NCBI RefSeq assembly: GCF_932526225.1
Contig: NC_064038.1
Span: 12,585,070 to 12,649,069, forward strand
Source: Nematostella vectensis
Lineage: Eukaryota > Cnidaria > Anthozoa > Actiniaria > Edwardsiidae
Length of the DNA stretch: 64,000 nt
Direction: 5' to 3'
A program made the translations under genes and the position numbers. Below, in pieces: positions 28,901 to 41,800 of this stretch; positions within the stretch are counted from its first letter, which is position 1, and every line of letters starts with the position of its first letter. A model generated the notes under the pieces. The model did not search any database and was not told where the DNA came from. It saw only the letters and a list, made by a program, of their open reading frames with translations.

Positions 28901-31900
28901 AAAGCTATAGATTATCCGCGGCACGGTGTGACAGAACAATATCTATACTAGACGCTTGCCAAGTTGCACAGGAATCGGGCGGTTAGAAGTGTACCTTTAA
29001 TTCACATATTTAGAGTAAGATGGGTTGAGATTTGATTGCGAGATATCGGGGATTGAAGTTGTGTAAGCATTAGAGGCAGCGTGACAGTAATGACAGACGT
29101 AGAGCAAATAGAGCCGCGTATGGCAACCAATCACATTGCACGCTCTACACGCAGCGGGAAAACTCTTAGGCGCTCAAATGTCATAGCGCTAGCCGTGCAA
29201 GTGAAGGAAGATGCCTAGACCGAAGCGAGCTTGCACCGAAGAAAAGAAGAGCGCGGAAAACTTAAAAAGACCGCGAATGGAGACAGCTCTATGTTTTGGG
29301 CTTTCTTCCTCGCTTAGCCTTCTTCGAAGGAAGCCAAGGATTCTTACTTAATCTTGGCGTAGTTTACAACTATGCAAAATTTAGAGTAAACGCTTATAAA
29401 GTTAATATAAATACGGATAAATCTCGGATAAAACGTCGATAATCATATTGACGCGCTTGTACGCTAATTAGAGAGAAAAGCCGTAAAACTAAGTTCCCCG
29501 GATGTTGATCGCGGAACTTTGAGCTAAGTAAACAGGATTATTGGATTATTGACGCCTTGGAGAATAACGCTACACTCGTTCGAATTCGGTTTTTCTTGAA
29601 TATCTGGCGGAGTATTTAAGATTTTGGTGGTATTTTTTTGCTAACATCTAGAGTGTGCCTATTGTCATCGAATGGCATAATACAGATAATAAAAAAAATT
29701 CACTCGAAATGAAGCCATTTGGGTCTACGGTATCGTTAAATCTCCTTACCATGTTACGCTTCAGACACAACTACAGATAGAGCAAAGCCGAAGGAGAAGA
29801 AGACAGACAAGAGAAGGGCTAAAACCCTGCCTCCACCCCGACCTCGAACTCCTCTAGAATACCTGAAGCAGCTGCAGAATAACAAGACAAGAAACATGAC
29901 AGTGTCCCCCTACTACGACAGCTATGTGTCCTCCGCTATCGGCAATATGCTACGGGAATGGTACAAAAGCCCGGATACGCTAATAGCCGTACACCCGGTG
30001 GACGGTTCTCTCCTCGTATGGCTGATTGAGTGGTTGGATGTGCAGCCAGGGTCCCAGTATCGACAGCCTCAGGTCAGTTTTTTGTCGCGTATACCGATGG
30101 CTATCCCTCCTGCTGATGCGAACTCTTTGCTGCCGAAGCTCATCGTGTATTGCCCGAGAATTGACAAGATTCGAGCCTTGCGGCACGCCGTGTCACAAGT
30201 CGGGAAATCAAAGCCAGTGTCACCCAAAGCCTTGCGTGCACACTTCGGGTCTTCGTCCAGCGGTGCTCAGGCAACGGGTATCATGGTGTCCACGCATAGA
30301 GACGGCGCGTTAAACCACTGGCAGCTAGTGTTTGCGGACGACAGCTCGTTCTCTACGGTTGTTAGTATATCGCACATTGCGCGTCGCTGTGGACACAGGT
30401 ACCCCATAACGACAATTCTCGCGCACCCAGAACTCCCCCTGCTTCTTTCAACGTCAAGTCACGTGTTAGAAGGGATGAGAACTGAGCTGAATACTCGAGA
30501 CGAAGTTGAGGGCGAGGTTCTAGATAGCAAAAATTCCTTGGTGAAAATTCACTGCAGCGAGCTTGTGGTGTGGAGAGTCGAGAGCATCTCTCCGCTACGG
30601 CAGAGTGGAGGTGTTTTGGAACTCACCAGAGTTCACTCTTCGAGACCTCGCGCCTTCGAGAACATCGCATGGGTTCCAACCCTCTTCTCGTACTCGCTAA
30701 TAACATTCGAGAACACCACATTGCTTCCTCCTCAAGCAACCGCCCCATGCGCATGCTTCCTGGCCGCTGATGGTCTCTCCTACCGGTTCTACCAGGTCAT
30801 CCTGGACGCGCGCATGCTTCAGACCTTTATTTCCAGTCACAAGTCAAGGACGAGGTCTACGTTATATTCCAGTGGGAGCGAAGAAAGTATTGATTCACTC
30901 GACTTGGAGACTCCTACTGTTAACGTGCCATTAGACGCGTTTATTGAGTCTATAGTGAGTAGGCAGTCGGGCTCGAATCCCGGGTGTATACTTAAGCTGT
31001 GTTCGCTTGCCGATTCGCGCGATGTGCTGCAGAGACCTTTGCTGTTGCACGTGTTCACGGAACAATCGATCAGGAACGCTAGCAGCGTGTCCAGCCACAA
31101 CATGCGTGGGGGCGATCACGAGACGGAAGACTCTGAGGAAACGTTTTTCGTGGTTGGCGTCGAGAATGTTCCAGATCCTTCTGCAGAGGGTAGGGTTACA
31201 TCTATGCTACACATGTGGCGTATGAAGGTCACCGCAAAGAAGGGAAAGGCGCTAGATGAAGAAGAGTTGTTTAGTTTCCCGGACGTTGCAAGCGCCGGAA
31301 GTGGCACAGACAGTGCCTCCTCTCGAAGTACCAGCCCTCTAAACCTCCCCTACACCTCCCCCGTCAGTACAAGCATCAGCACCACAAAGGTATGCACTCA
31401 GAGGCTCCCTCTCCCCCACGGGGTCGTGGTCACCACGGCAACGCGAGCGGCGGACAAGATGTCGTCTTCGGCCGTGAATCCCACGTGCCCCGCTATGTAC
31501 CTGTTCACAACCTCGTGCTCCGATGGGAAGGTGCGGTTCTGGTCTTGTGATTCGTTGGACGAGGGGAGGGACTTCGTGTGGGAGGAAACTGCGTGGAAAA
31601 GGGAGGTGGTCAACGGTGGCATGGTGACGTCACCGTCTGGTGGGCGTGGTACGCTAGGGCTGGAAGCACCGGGGCAGGTAAGCGATTATTTCCCCTTCCG
31701 GTTGCAGAGCCCCTCTAGGTATTAACGAAAAATTGTCATGGATTATTAAGATTCCCTTAGCGTTTAGCATTCTAATTGCCTTTTGTCCCTTCTATACCCT
31801 TTGTTGCTCTTTCTGTGTTGCTCACGCGAAGTCTGCGAACTACCTTTTGTTCACATACTACTCTATAAATACAACCCCACGTCCAGCTTTATTGTGTCTT

Positions 31901-33026
31901 TTGCTTCGAATAAGAGTAAATGCTCGAATCGCCAGCGAAACTACTTTGTTTTCAAATAGGTCATTTCAATTTAACTTCCTTGAAGTAAAGATAGAGATTC
32001 TTTTTCTAGAGTGAGGATTGTTGATTTGTTGGCTGGCTTGTTTATTTCATTGTTTGTGTAAACGAAGTTCTTTGCCTTAAAATCATATCCCCTAGGTACT
32101 TTCCATCAGCTGTGCCTACACTGGAAGAATCGCCACGCTAGTCAAAACCACCAGCCCAGAGGGGGAGGCAGAGGATGGTTTGCTCGTGTGCATATGGGAA
32201 AATGAGTCCTCAGGGGGGATGGAGTGGGTATGTGAGGATACGCTGAGGTTGAGCTGCGCCACGCACCCAGATACGTCACAGATCAGACTGGAGTGGATCG
32301 CGGTGGAAAACGGCTCCTATATACTGACCGTCTGCATCAAGAACGAGATTTTCATTCTCGGTTGCGCCTCTAGGATATCTGGCACATCCACACGCGGCCA
32401 AACTATATCATCAGGTAAGAATTGTTTAAAGCTTGGTTTCCATAGTAAGGAAGACGGTCAGAGAAGCTGACATAAAAGACATAAAAGCCTTGCGAAAATC
32501 TAACGGTCAAGTAAATATTTTTATATATTTTATATTTTTTCTAAACTGTGTTTCGTTTGAAGTCATTAAGTCCAGGCTATTGGGTCATTTTCTATGTGAT
32601 ACTTTGACTGGGTGTGTTTGTTTTGTAAGCAAAAGGACATAGCTTTAAGGCTGATTTAGGCAGCACGACTTGGTCATATGCGACTTGTCACCTCTACAAC
32701 TCGAGTCGTAGAGTGTTATTTACCCTACGGCTTCGTTACGACATTTTCTGTGCAATGTTCTGAGCCCGGCTATGTGGTCGCATTGAATCTTTAATGATGT
32801 TCTCTTTGAGTGTTCTGTTTAAAGGCAATAAGCCCTGACTATGGAGTCGCATTGAATCATTTTCTTTGTGATGTTCTCATTGAGTGTTTTGTTTGAAGGC
32901 AACGAGACCTGGCTGTTGTTGCACAGCGTTCACCTCGCGTCCGAAAACCAGTGGCAACTGCTCAACCGCGCCTTATCGTGGGCGAGAAACGGGGTGCTGG
33001 TTGTGGGGCTTGGTACCGAGATGCAG
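22973..33026 (+). CDS. DMXL: DMXL exons 1-12: N-terminal WD40 propeller region
   Basis: Exons: 22973-23065, 23540-23665, 24256-24324, 24534-24612, 25137-25248, 25827-25893, 25970-26009, 26639-26765, 26977-27500, 29765-31677, 32096-32414, 32899-33026. Together they encode about residues 1-1199. WD-type blade endings are visible as LLIGGDYLQLW (exon 5), NDRLVKIWFQ (exon 7), SCIDNICRIW (exon 9) and SCSDGKVRFW (exon 10). Exon 8 holds the highly conserved YLAHPRAVTG and WRKTSKYMP words. Exon 10 is unusually long (1913 bases) and carries Ser-rich insertions between blades. The exon 8 donor is placed after CCTTT so that exon 9 restores Leu-Ser-Ser in frame. Confidence 0.9.
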
Positions 33027-36000
33027 GTAACTACGTCATCATTACGTCATATGCTGTGACGTCACACAGGTGGTGAAACTCACGCAACGGCTTAATGTAT
33101 GACGCGAATATCGTGGTGGCTGATTGTGATAGTTTTTAATGTATGAGCGTCAGGTTTTTCTTATAATATTGATGACTTTTTGTACTTATACTTTCTTGTA
33201 CTTTCTTGTACTAAATGTTGGGTGTCATATTGTTTTTTTGAAAAATGACTTATAGTGGCTTGCTAATGATTTACGTACGTACGTTATGTAATAACTTAAC
33301 GCAACTTGACTTAAGACGAAACCTTGTAGTCGATTGATCATCGGAAGCTTTACGAGCTTTCAGAGACTTAAAATCGATGGAGAATTTTGTTGTTTACACC
33401 CAGAACCTCGGGAAACGAACGAACGACAGTCATCGAGTCTTCCTTTTCTAGGTTTACTCTCAATGGAAGGTAATCACAGATGGAACTATGTCACCTTCCG
33501 ACATCCTAAACTACGCCCCGACCGTGACCCTACAGAAGGTCACCCATGCGACCCTAGATGATGCCAGCACCGGCCTCGTACCCCTCTCAGCATCGGGAGG
33601 AACAAGAATCGGTCTGTTTGAGGAGGCAGCATCCATTGCCCCTGTCCTACCTCAGTACCACCCAAAGCACCTGATGGAGCTCATGAACTCTGGCAAGCTG
33701 AAGCGAGTCCGGGCCATCCTACATCACCTAGTAAGTACAGTGACAGACGTGTAGTTAGGGTTTGGACGTACACCCCCCTTGACCCGCCAAAAAGCGGGTT
33801 TTCCTTATTGAAGAATTATCCAATCTTGAAGAATTATCCTTATGCCAAGGCACCCCTTCCCTTTCCCTCTCACCAAATTATGGCAACCCGTCTGCTATCA
33901 TTGTTCGCCATCATTCTGCGAGAATGAAAAGTATTTGTACTTCGGAGATCAAGACACGAACCAGACTTATATTCCTCGAGCTTTCAGATGCTGTCCGGCA
34001 TCAAGAAACATCTTTGCTGAAAACTATGCCCAACTTGCAGTAGTGGTCTAATATATCTGTTGAATCTTATTGGTAGGGCATAAAATAAAACATGTTTGCC
34101 TTCCGTCTCTTCATTTCCTGATTCCGCCCTTCTTTTCTTTCTCACCCTTCGTCCTCAGGTCCAGTGTGTAGTTGGCAAGGAAGCAGTACAAGCAGAAGCC
34201 CGAGCAGAGTTCACCCACAGCAGGCCACGCTTAAGCAGCACCTCTATTATGAAGAGCGGTAGCTTTGGCAAGAGCCTCAGTGAGCTCGACACCACTAACA
34301 CTGCAGTAGACACAAGGGAGGACAGGGAGGGGGTGCTTTCTATACCCCCTGTGCCACTCCACGCCCTTCTGGCGGCCGACAATGATACCAGTGAGACAGG
34401 CCATCATGGTAAGGAAGTGTCATTGTAAAATTCATATCACGAAAAAAATTCTGTTGGATTTTGTTAAAGTGAAGTAGAATATTTAACATTTTGTTTCACT
34501 ACCTTTCGTGATGTCGTTTTACATCTATGCAAGTGTCTAAAAAGCATTGCAGTCTAACACCAACACGCGCTTCGATCTTTATCGGGTTTCATCTCTGTCC
34601 AATGCTAAAAATATGTTGACGTCCTCTTGCAGGCGATGCACCAAATGCAGACAGATCCCAAGCACTAGAAGATAACGATTACAGCCTGTTATTCGATACG
34701 CCAGCGATGTCATCTAGTGTAGACGATGAAAGCGATGTGCTCACTATGAGAGATAAACGCCGCAGCCGGACCTTGACCTCGTACGGAAGTCCTCTACATG
34801 GTGTTACAGCCAACGATAACCCTGTGTACTTCGGCCTGGCTCAGGTAAGGTCTCCTCCACTTTTTATGTATGTCTAGCCTTGTAAGGAAATCTCAGTGAT
34901 AGCCATGTATACTTCGGTCTAGCACATGTAAGGTCATCTCCCTTATATATGTTGCCCTGACCTTGTTAGGAAGTGTCAGTGATAGCCATGTATACTTCGG
35001 TCTAGCACATGTAAGGTCATCTCCCTTATATATGTTGCCCTGACCTTGAAAGGAAGTGTCAACAATAGCCATGTCTACTCTTCGGCCTGGCTCATGTAAG
35101 GTCGCCTTCCCTTTTTATGTATGTCTAGCCTTGTAAGGAAGTGTCAGCGATAACCATGTCTACTCTTCGGCCTGGCTCAGGTAAGGTCATCTCTCTTATA
35201 TATGTTGCCCTGACCTTGTTAGGAAGTGTCAGCGATAACCATGTCTACTTCGGCCTAGCACATGTAAGGTCATCTCTCTTCTTTATGTTGCCCTGACCTT
35301 GTTAGGAAGTGTCAACGATAACCATGTCTACTCTTCGGCCTGGCTCATGTAAGGTCGCCTTCCCTTTTATATGTTATCCTGACCTTGTAAGGTAGCGTCC
35401 ACGTTTCTCTGCTGAAAGTGCTGACAGCTAATACTTGACTGTTACATGGAGAGTTTGTTCCCATCTAATACACTATCGACTTCAAGAAAAGACTTGCTCT
35501 CCGGCTGCCTGCTGTCGCCTCCGGTCAATACAGCATTGTTTAACAGTGTACCATGGCCTTGTTGTGTGAAAATATTTTACAGTGACGATGGTGTTATTGT
35601 TTTTTCAGGCACGGCAGTTGTCGTACCAGTTGACTCGTAAACAGCTTCCTGGTCTGACGAGCATCGAACAGTTAGAACTACTCGCCCTGGCAGATACCTT
35701 CGCTACCACCAAGCTAGACCTAGAAGAAAGTCCAGATGCTATAGAAAGAGGACTGAGCTTTGCCAAGAGAGAAGGTAAGGGAGTATGGTTATCTTATAGA
35801 CACACGCTCAAACACGCTTCAACAGATGTTTTAGGCCTTTTAGAGAGAAGGCCGAGCTTTGCCAAGAGAGATGGTAAAAGAGTACTGGTGTGTTAAGGTT
35901 GGTTCTCACTAGGACGCAAGCGTAAGCGCAAACGGTGCAACACAAGTGAGAAGCGGGCAAACAGAAGCGCAAGCGCAAGAAAATCAAGCAGTTGCGTTCT

Positions 36001-38755
36001 CTTGCGCTTGCATTCTAGTGAGAACCAACCTTAATACACCAGTACTCTCTTACCATCTCTTACCATCATTCTCAGTGAGAATCGGAAAATTACGCGCGTT
36101 AAGAAAACCAACGTTTATAGACACACACTCGAACACGCTCATACAGATGCTTTAGATAGAAGGCCGAGCTTTGTCAAGAGAGAGTGTAAGAATTTACGCT
36201 CAAACATGCTCGATCATATGCAATAGAGAGGTCCCTAAATTTCTATAAATCAACTCCTACCAAACGCGGCCAGTCATGCTGATCTTTTGCAGAAAGGTGT
36301 TTGCTTAGCACGATCTATGCGCTAGTGTGGCCGCGACAATTTTTGCACCCCACTCTAGACGATGGCGTAGACATTGGTGTGGACAGAGTAATAGATCTCT
36401 TATGCCTAGTGCACACTAGCGACATATCGACATAACGATATGGGCGCGCGCACTCTTATCTTCGACATAACGACATGGACATAAGAGAAAAAAAAAACAT
36501 GTTTTTTTTCTTTTATGTCATTATATGCATGCCGTTATGTCGGGCTAAACATAGTGCGCACGCCCATGTCGTTATGTTGTTATGTTGCTAGTGTGCACTA
36601 GGCATTACAAAAAAGTATATAACACATCAGCCATTTCAGCATTGGTAAGAGGCCCCATACTCTGACATGCTAATCCGCCGCGCCACCTGGGATAACTTTA
36701 TTCGCTTTTCGTTTTCTCTCCCAGTTGACGGTATTGGTGCAGTAGGTGGCCTTATGGGGGGACCTGGAGGTGGCGGGGGTGGATACGCTACTACCGGAAG
36801 TATCGGAGCGACGGCCGGAAGTGGAGGTGACGTGGTTGACGAGTGTGGTCTACGATTTCTATTGGCTCTGCGACATCACACGTGTTTGATGAGGTCACTC
36901 CCACTAATGCAACGCGCTGTGCTAGAAGAGAAGGTGGGGGGAAAGTGTTTAGACGATCGCATAAAACAGTAGACAGGATTCTTAATATGATGACTGTAAC
37001 AACCTATCCTATTGTGTTGTGGTTTGATTTTCTTTTCGTTACTTGTATAAGAAGCTGTTTCTAGTAGATCGTTGCGTCCTTTGCGATTATCACGTTTTCT
37101 GACTGGTTGGAAGTGGCGAGATAGCTCAGCATTTTGGGCTTCTAAAGCAAGAGGAGGGGTCAGGTCATCTTGGCTCTTTTCAAAAGTGTAAAAACCTGGC
37201 TCTCTTCATTGGGAAGACTGTGAATCCCTCGTCTTCTCAGATCAGAACGTTAAGTCAGAAATTCCATCTCTAACCACGCTTCATTAGCCTGTATCGGGGG
37301 ACGTTTAAGAACCACTGGGAACGCTGGCCCGCGGTGCCATCTTCATTGACAATGCTTACACACTAACTCATTCTCATCAACTTAAACTATATCTTTACAA
37401 TGACTAATTAAGCCAGTCACACGTGAATCGCATTTTGACCATTTATCGCGTTAATATTTCTTTCCTTTATATCTCTGACGTTTCTTTTATAAGCATCTGT
37501 TTCTGACATTCTCATTTTCTCTCATAGGGTCTGTCCTCCTCGTATTTCGGCTGGGCCTTCCACTCTGAGTCCGAGGAAGAACTCCTAGCTATGGTTCCCG
37601 CCATGCTTCGCGGTGAACCCACGTGGCCTGAGCTAAGGCAGTATGGCGTGGGCTGGTGGATCCGCAGTCAGGATACGCTAAAGAGACTCATGGAAAAGGT
37701 AACGGAGGGGGGGGGGGGGGGTAGGTGGATCCGCAGTCAGGATACGCTAAAGAGACTCATGGAAAAGGTAACGGAGGGTGGGGGGGGGGGGGGGTAGGTT
37801 GATCCGCAGGCAGGATACGCTAAAGTGACTCATGGAAAAGGTAACAGGGGGGTAGGTCGATCCGCAGACTGGATACGCTAAAGAGACTCATGGAAAAGGT
37901 AACGGAGGAGGGGGGGGGGGGGGGTAGGTGGATCCGCAGTCAGGATACGCTAAAGAGACTCATGGAAAAAGTAACGGAGGGGGGGGGGGGGGGGGGGTTA
38001 GGTGGATCCACAGTCAGGATACGCTAAAGAGACTCATGGAAAAGGTAACGGAGGGGGGGGGAGGTAGGTGGATCCGCAGTCAGGACACGCTAAAGAGACT
38101 CATGGAAAAGGTAACGGGGGGTGGGGGGGTAGGTGGATCCGCAGTCAGGATACGCAACAGAAAAGACCAAGAACAAAAGAACAAATTGCGTACGCTCAGA
38201 AAGTTTAAACTGTCCCACAATTTAGAAGATTATCTAACGGACGTAAAAAATATTGACCATAGGATTGCCCTTACTAAATTCAGGCTAAGCAATCATAAGC
38301 TAGCAATTGAAACTGGAAGGTATGAAAAGCCATATAAAAAACCTAACGAAAGAAAATGCTTAGTATGCCAGACAGGTAAAGTGGAGGATGAAGAGCATTT
38401 TCTGTTAGAATGTCCGGCCTATAAAGATGATCGTGATAATTTACTGGATTTCCTTAAAACGCATGCAGGTATCAATGTTAGACACCATGCCAACAAAGAA
38501 AATAACTTCGCCAGAATTATGGGATTGAGCCGGAATGAAAACGTGAATCGGCGCTTAGCGAAACATATTTTTGAATGTATGAAGGCAAGAAATGTGAAGC
38601 TTGATGATTACGTACGGTGACGTCACCTAATCATTCGAAACAAGAAAAAAATGCAGAGGGCAAAGTAAGAAAAACATATTATTTGTGGATTTACGCCGAT
38701 GTAAATGTTTTATAAGGTGCCATGAATAAAATCTATCTATCTATCTATCTATCTA

Positions 38756-38851
<96 letters not shown>

Positions 38852-41800
38852 CGCTAAAGAGACTCATGGAAAAGGTAACGGAGGGGGGTAGGTGGATCCT
38901 CAGTCAGGATACGCTAAAGAGGCTCTTGGAAAAGGTAACGAAGAGGGGGGATAGGTGGATCCACAGTCAGGATACGCTAAAGAGACTCATGAAAAATGTA
39001 ACGGGGAGGGGGGGGGGGTAGGTGGATCCACAGTCAGGTTACGCTAAAGTGACTCATGGAAAAGGTAACGGGAGGAGGGTGGGAGGTGGATCCGCAGTCA
39101 GGATACGCTAAAGAGACTAATCAAAAAGGTAATGGGGGGAGGAAATCTCCCAGTCCAAGTGTTAACATGGTGAAATAGTGTTGGCGCTTTGTAGCGCGGA
39201 AGGCCTGGATAGCCGCTTTTTTTATTCCCCCTGAAGGTTGTTCCATTATTTCGTTGCCATCACCTTGGACGTCCCCCTCCTCCTCCCCCCTTCAAGTTTA
39301 CGTGAATAGTTCGTCATATAAAATTTAACCCACCACTATTAGTACTGGCTTTGTAGACAGAATCGTTTAAAAAAGGTCCATAATAAAGTATTCCGGAACT
39401 GTTATCTGCATTCTTTGTAAAGAAGCCACCTGCTCACGTTGCCCCATGCTAGCTACGATATTCGACTCATGTTTATCCTTACTTCTGTCAGATTTCTTCG
39501 AATATAAGGTTTCTAGGAAACGCGCTCTTAGGAAATGCGCTTCTAAGAAATGCACTTTCCTGGTTGTGTATATATAATTCTAAAAGTTTTATATTTATCC
39601 TTGCAGGTGGCCAAAGCTCAGTTTTCTAAAAATCAGGACCCCCTAGACTGCGCACTATTCTATCTTGGCATGAAGAAGAAAAACGTCGTCTGCGGGCTGT
39701 ACAGGTCAGAAAATACATACATATAGACTGCACAACCGAACACTTATCCACTTATTTACTAAGGTCGGCTCCTCACTGCACAACCGAACACTTATCCACT
39801 TATCTACTAAGGTCGGCTCCTCCTTTTATGTTCGGAGAAAAATCGGCCCTTCACAACCCTTAACGAGGCCCCATTGTATCTTTTTGTAATCTCAGAACGG
39901 TCCGCGACACCCGTATGTCCAAGTTTTTCAGTAATGATTTTACGCAAGATCGCTGGCGAAAGGCCGCTCTCAAGAACGCCTACCAGCTGCTTGGAATGCA
40001 GAGGTTTGAACACGCCGCCGCTTTCTTCCTACTGGCAGGCGCCCTGTGGGATGCTGTGCAGGTAAAAGCCTGGGGATGAAGTGCGTTGATCGTCATTCTC
40101 AGAGACCCAGGCTTCTCTGTGGTCGAATCCTTCTGAAAAAGCCTGGATCCTTAAGCGTGGAATTTCAGCGGCCTGGGAGTCGGAGAAATTAACTGAATAT
40201 TTGGTACAATATACAATATGATTTGGGCCTGAAGTACTTGATATCCCATGCCCTAAAAATATGATGTAGATCAATTTAGAAATATTCAAACTAATAATCC
40301 ACCATGGAATTCTGATAGTTACAATTTTGAGTATTTTGAGAACTTGCCAAGATTTCCAATATGGTAAAACATCCGCCCATCAAGTTTTGAATTTGTAACA
40401 GAACACTTTTTATATCCTCTGATTGGTCAACTTATGGCTATGGGATAGTGTGATTGAAAGGCATCTAAGTGTAGTCCAATGAAAACAGTTCACGCCTTTT
40501 AACTGACGTGAGTTAGGGGAGGCCAGGTGGCGCAGTTGGCAGAGCGTCGCTCTGTAGTGCCTTTGCCTCACCACTGGGTTCTGGGTTCGATTCTCGGTTC
40601 CGACGTTGAGTTGAGTTAGTTTGTGAATTCAGTAGAGTTAGTTAGTGAGTTCAGTATAGTTAGTGGTCTTGCCTTTTTTCCGCGCGTTTTTTTTTTTTTC
40701 GAGTTCTCCAGTTTTCCTCCCTCCAAAAAAAACAACAATTTCGATCCAAGCTATGATCCGTGGTCAGGTATTTAATGGTGGCTGTCTGAGGCGCCTTCTC
40801 ATGCCTTCAACTCGATCTGCTCTCTCATAACTCAGCATTCCAGCTGCAAGGGAAGTGATTAGCTTCCCAATTTATTTATTTATTATTTAGTTACATATAT
40901 TACTGCGTATTACTCATAATCCCTTGAATAAGCCAATGGAAATATATGTGTTGCGTAAGTTCCCCTATGTTCATTATATAGGTTTGTATTGGTCGTCTCC
41001 ATGACATCCAACTGGCAATGGTGCTTACGCGACTGGACGCTGACCACTCTGAAGGCCCGCATTACATCCGCGTTTTACGTGAATACGTACTGGACCCCAA
41101 GCCCTCGGACCTGCGTCTTGGTAAGTTGTCGTTGTTGTTACTGCTTTTGTTGTTGTTGTTATCGCTGCTATAGTTGAACTACTGTGCTGGTTTGTTTTGT
41201 TATGGTCCCTCCAAGAAAAGATGTTGCCTAGGGCAATTTCTTTTTGGAATCAGAACAACAATGCACGTGGAACGTCCTTGCTTATCCAAAACTTATTTTC
41301 AACTCGCACCCCTGTTTGTTGTTTCCTTTAGACCCCTTTTTACGAAGCATAACTCACTGGATTCTGAAGGACTACAACCAAGCTCTTGATGTGCTAATCT
41401 TCAAGCCGAGAAGCTGCCCACACCAGAAGAAAGAATGCAACGACCTCGCAGCTCGCGGCGACCCTGACATCTTTAACTTCTACCTCTACCTGCGGAAGCA
41501 CCCTCTCATCAAACGCCGCTGGTTCACCAATCCAGATCAGGAACGCAGGCTCAAGGGCGTACGACACCACGTGGCAAAACTACGACGACAGCAAAGGATC
41601 ACGGATAATTCCTTCGAAGATGATCCGCTGACTCCTATGGAACGGCAGCTGTTTTTCAAGACTGCACATGCGCACTTGAACTCTGGGTGCCCGGCCTTAG
41701 CTCTACAAGTCCTGATGGAGCTGCCTGCATCAAGTCTGTCCGAATCGAAGACTGGGTCGACTTCTGATGAAGCGCCGGAAGTGAACTCTCTTCATGATAA

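Noticed and set aside
37928-38620. 230-residue gene product
   Set aside because: The frame fuses exon 18 minisatellite units with the LINE fragment. It is a chance chimera.
40508-40620. Functional tRNA gene
   Set aside because: A and B boxes are present, but the acceptor stem halves do not pair and a SINE-like tail follows, so it is called a tRNA-derived SINE.
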